Source: Sulfurimicrobium sp031426915 (GTDB lineage Bacteria > Pseudomonadota > Gammaproteobacteria > Burkholderiales > Sulfuricellaceae). Taken from it: 64,000 nt of DNA. Within the stretch, counting starts at the first letter, position 1, and each line of letters begins with the position of its first letter. The stretch lies in NCBI GenBank assembly GCA_031426915.1, contig JASJPB010000008.1, forward strand, positions 1-64,000. Reading direction: 5' to 3'. Positions 61,723-64,000 of this stretch are shown here, one piece after another. Made by a program: the position numbers and the translations under genes. The notes under the pieces were generated by a model. It was not told where the DNA came from and searched no databases. It saw only the letters and a program-made list of their open reading frames with translations.

Positions 61723-62451
61723 ATGAGCGCAGCGGAAAAACTACCCAAACCCCTCGATCCGGACCTCCTGACGCAAGGGTTTTCGGCGCGGGAATCGTGG
61801 CGGGTGTTCGGGATTATGGCAGAGTTCGTCGAATCCACCGAGCGTCTGAGCGCGATCCGCCCGGCGGTGAGCATTTTCGGCAGTGCCAGGATCCCGCCCG
61901 ATCACCCCTATTACAAACTGACGGAGCAGATTGCACGCAAGCTTTCGGACGCAGGCTTCGCGGTTATTTCGGGCGGCGGGCCGGGAATCATGGAAGCGGC
62001 CAACAAGGGCGCCTTCTTCGGCGCTTCCCCCAGCGTTGGCCTCAATATCCAGTTGCCCCACGAACAGCACACCAACCCTTATCAGGATATCAGCCAGACC
62101 TTCCGCCATTTTTTCGCGCGCAAGGTGATGTTTGTCAAGTTCGCTACGGCCTATGTCGTGATGCCGGGCGGCTTCGGCACCGTGGACGAGTTGATGGAAG
62201 CGCTCACTCTGGTGCAGACCGGCAAGGCCAGGAAGATTCCCATCATCCTGGTGGGAGAGCCCTTCTGGCGCGATCTGCTGTGCTGGTTCCGCAATACCCT
62301 GGTACTGGAGAAAGTGATCAGCCCGGATGATATGGACCTGATCCAGGTGATCAACGAGCCGGACGCGGTAGTGGAGGCGATTTTCAAGTATTACGAAACG
62401 AGCGGCTTCGAACCTTCCGCGGCAGAGCGGGAAATTCAGCTCAATTTGTAA
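61723..62451 (+). CDS. LOG-family protein (TIGR00730; cytokinin riboside 5'-monophosphate phosphoribohydrolase-like)
   Basis: A 242-residue Rossmann-fold protein of the LOG family. Members release a base from a nucleoside 5'-monophosphate. The motifs are ISGGGPGIMEAANKGAFFG (about 82-100) and VMPGGFGTVDELMEALT (about 146-162), with the phosphate-binding PGGxGT and the catalytic Glu. The N-terminal extension (about 50 residues) is like that of the larger LOG subgroup. Only 19 bases separate it from the divergent polA, so at least one promoter must overlap a coding region. Confidence 0.92.
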   Translation: MSAAEKLPKPLDPDLLTQGFSARESWRVFGIMAEFVESTERLSAIRPAVSIFGSARIPPDHPYYKLTEQIARKLSDAGFAVISGGGPGIMEAANKGAFFGASPSVGLNIQLPHEQHTNPYQDISQTFRHFFARKVMFVKFATAYVVMPGGFGTVDELMEALTLVQTGKARKIPIILVGEPFWRDLLCWFRNTLVLEKVISPDDMDLIQVINEPDAVVEAIFKYYETSGFEPSAAEREIQLNL

Positions 62452-62491
62452 AACACCTGGCAAGGTTCTTATCCGCCGGGGCGGCAAGCGG

Positions 62492-62497
62492 TATAAT
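62492..62497 (+). promoter_or_regulatory. Candidate -10 box upstream of the DUF2782 gene
   Basis: A perfect TATAAT lies 32 bases before the start codon. The best -35 at 17 bases is TTATCC, a weak match. It could drive the DUF2782-thrB pair. Confidence 0.45.
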
Positions 62498-62528
62498 CGG
62501 CCTTCAACTTTCCTGGTTAGGAATCGTC

Positions 62529-62864
62529 ATGCGCCGTTTTATCCCCTTGCTGCTGCTATGTGCCCTTCCCGCCCTTGCGGATACGGCCGCGCCGCCCGGC
62601 TTGCAGCCCCTGCCCGAGCCACCGGCACCCCCGGCCGGCTACGAGCCTGATCCGTCCCTGGAGCCACAGGTGACCATCACCAAGCGCGGTGAGGAAAAAG
62701 TGGAAGAGTTTCGCGTCAACGGCAAACTTTACATGCTGAAAGTCACGCCTCCCCACGGCATACCCTATTACCTGATCGACGACCAGGGTAGCGGCCAGTT
62801 TTCCAGGCGTGACGATGTCGGCGGTAACGTGCGGGTGCCGATGTGGGTGCTGGGAACCTTCTAG
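62529..62864 (+). CDS. DUF2782 domain-containing exported protein
   Basis: A 111-residue protein. A signal peptide (MRRFIPLLLLCALPALA, cleaved near residue 17) is followed by a Pro-rich stretch and a DUF2782 domain (about 45-111; VTITKRGEEKVEEFRVNGKL, MLKVTPPHGIPYYLIDDQG). The function is unknown. Small DUF2782 proteins commonly sit between polA and thrB in betaproteobacteria, consistent with this position. Confidence 0.88.
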   Translation: MRRFIPLLLLCALPALADTAAPPGLQPLPEPPAPPAGYEPDPSLEPQVTITKRGEEKVEEFRVNGKLYMLKVTPPHGIPYYLIDDQGSGQFSRRDDVGGNVRVPMWVLGTF

Positions 62865-62897
62865 ATAGGGCTCAGCCCCTGGGCTGATGGCCTCGCC

Positions 62898-63851
62898 ATG
62901 TCCGTTTTTACGACCGTCACCGACGAGCAGCTCGAGCGCTGGCTTAAAGGCTACGCCTTGGGCTCTCTGCGGGATTTGCAGGGTATTTCCGCGGGTGTCG
63001 AAAATACCAATTATTTTGTCACCACCAGCCACGGGCGCTATGTGTTGACCTTGTTCGAGAAGCTTGAGGCCGGCGAGTTGCCTTACTTCATCAACCTGAT
63101 GGCACATCTTGCTCACCATGGCATTCCCTGCCCGGCGCCGGTTGCCGACATGGAAAATCGTTATCTGGGCGAACTCAACGGAAGGCCGGCCTGTATCGCA
63201 AGTTGTCTGGAGGGGGAATCCCTCCTCGATCCCTTGCCGCATCACTGTTCCGAGGTGGGGGAAATGCTTGCGGCCATGCACTTGGCGGGCAGGTCGTATC
63301 CCGCACGGATGCTGAATCCGCGCGGACCCCACTGGTGGCATACCACCGCGCCAAAGGTAATGCCGTTTCTGGATGCCGAGGATGCAGCGCTATTGTCCGA
63401 GGAGCTGCGTTTTCAGGCACGCTACCGCTTCGAGGATCTGCCGCGCGGCGTGATCCATGCCGACCTGTTCCGCGATAACGTGCTGTTCAAGGGTGAGCGC
63501 ATTGGTGGGCTGATCGATTTCTACTTTGCCTGCAACGACGTCTGGCTTTACGACCTGGCGATCACGGTCAATGACTGGTGCATCCGCCCGCAAGACGGAT
63601 CGCCCGACCATGAACACATGATGGCCATGCTGCGGGCCTATCACTCCACCCGGCCACTCGGTGCAGCCGAGCGCGGCGCGTGGCCGGTGATGCTGCGTGC
63701 TGCGGCCCTGCGCTTCTGGCTTTCGCGCCTGTACGACTTTCACTTTCCCCGGCCCGGCGCAATGACTTTCGCCAAGGACCCCAACCATTTCCGTCACATC
63801 CTGTTGCAGCGCGTCAATTCCCACGACGCGCTGCAACAGGCGTGGGTATAA
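62898..63851 (+). CDS. thrB: Homoserine kinase, type II (APH/choline-kinase fold)
   Basis: A 317-residue kinase phosphorylating homoserine for threonine synthesis. Unlike the GHMP-type ThrB of E. coli, it has the aminoglycoside-phosphotransferase fold. The N-terminal lobe has ISAGVENTNYFV and GRYVLTLFEK, the catalytic loop is GVIHADLFRDNVLF (about 184-197), and the metal-binding Asp is in GLIDFYFACND. Length matches ThrB type II (about 315-320). Confidence 0.96.
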   Translation: MSVFTTVTDEQLERWLKGYALGSLRDLQGISAGVENTNYFVTTSHGRYVLTLFEKLEAGELPYFINLMAHLAHHGIPCPAPVADMENRYLGELNGRPACIASCLEGESLLDPLPHHCSEVGEMLAAMHLAGRSYPARMLNPRGPHWWHTTAPKVMPFLDAEDAALLSEELRFQARYRFEDLPRGVIHADLFRDNVLFKGERIGGLIDFYFACNDVWLYDLAITVNDWCIRPQDGSPDHEHMMAMLRAYHSTRPLGAAERGAWPVMLRAAALRFWLSRLYDFHFPRPGAMTFAKDPNHFRHILLQRVNSHDALQQAWV

Positions 63852-64000
63852 CGCAGAACGAAATAATCCTAGAAACCTCAGTTGACCGCTCCATTGAGTG
63901 CGTAGCGCAATGAATTTTATTAATTTCTTCTTGTATCATGGGTTCACCCATTTGGTGACGCCGCTACGTGGTGGATTGCACGATTTTTGTGGCGCATGGC
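63852..64000. other. Non-coding right edge with short inverted repeats
   Basis: No gene is recognisable in the last 149 bases. They hold ATGGGTTCACCCAT (63938-63951, six-base arms around TC), a CATTG/CAATG pair (63892-63912) and an AT-rich stretch. It may be a thrB downstream region or the start of an unseen element. Confidence 0.3.

Noticed and set aside
61704..61874. N-terminal 57-residue extension of PolA
   Set aside because: It overlaps the divergent LOG gene and has no similarity to DNA polymerase I, whose conserved start is MKTLLLVDAS.
1..64000. tRNA, rRNA and CRISPR arrays
   Set aside because: Reading the intergenic gaps on both strands showed no cloverleaf with a TTC-arm motif, no rRNA segment and no regularly spaced repeats.

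Overview
The window is the replication-origin neighbourhood of a betaproteobacterial chromosome, most likely Nitrosomonadales (Sulfuricellaceae or Gallionellaceae-like). The basis is gene order and protein character: rpmH/dnaA divergent at the origin, parAB beside rsmG and mnmG, the atp operon followed by glmU-glmS, smg-dprA-LysM beside topA, rsmB-DUF4390-ntrYX-trkAH, type II (APH-fold) homoserine kinase, and a DUF2782 protein. The genus is not determined. Almost all of it is dense housekeeping sequence. No tRNA, rRNA, CRISPR array or complete insertion sequence was seen.

Layout. 1-1154: a broken PotA-like ABC ATPase whose reading frame is cut by foreign sequence at the window edge, then a YqhA-type membrane protein. 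1155-5991 (minus): an operon of a DUF971 protein, ubiE, ubiJ, ubiB and a sodium:solute symporter with a His-rich tail. 6185-13200 (plus): gltB-gltD, a large palindromic repeat, hemE. 13201-13510: a 310-base non-coding gap with two perfect DnaA boxes ahead of priA. 13511-19478 (plus): priA, argS, a SPOR protein, dsbA and a NarL-type response regulator. 19479-22816: a short terminator-ended stretch, then glmU-glmS on minus. 22904-29778 (minus): atpIBEFHAGDC, a proton-type F-ATPase. 29886-37862 (minus): rpmH-rnpA-yidD-yidC-mnmE and mnmG-rsmG-parA-parB. 38049-43139 (plus): dnaA-dnaN-gyrB. 43210-48408 (minus): LysM protein-dprA-smg-topA. 48544-58993 (plus): def, fmt, htpX, rsmB, DUF4390, ntrY, ntrX, trkA, trkH. 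59010-61703 (minus): polA. 61723-63851 (plus): a LOG-family protein, a DUF2782 protein and thrB.

How it works together. The origin block combines initiation (DnaA, clamp, gyrase B, topoisomerase I, PriA, Pol I) with segregation (ParA, ParB). Its parS centromere sites can be read directly: a perfect 18-base palindrome at 34123-34140 between mnmE and mnmG, a near-perfect one at 40722-40737 between dnaN and gyrB, and a third parS-like match inside polA at 60173-60187. DnaA boxes lie in the dnaA promoter region, after dnaA, and, less expectedly, upstream of priA.

The most unusual observations are: the extra DnaA-box region at priA; the parS set, with one site inside a longer palindrome; an internally duplicated Cys-containing insert in the LysM protein; an NtrX that has lost its Walker A lysine and GAFTGA loop; the large palindrome filling the gltD-hemE gap; and the broken ABC gene at the left edge. 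I found no convincing new multi-gene system in this window.
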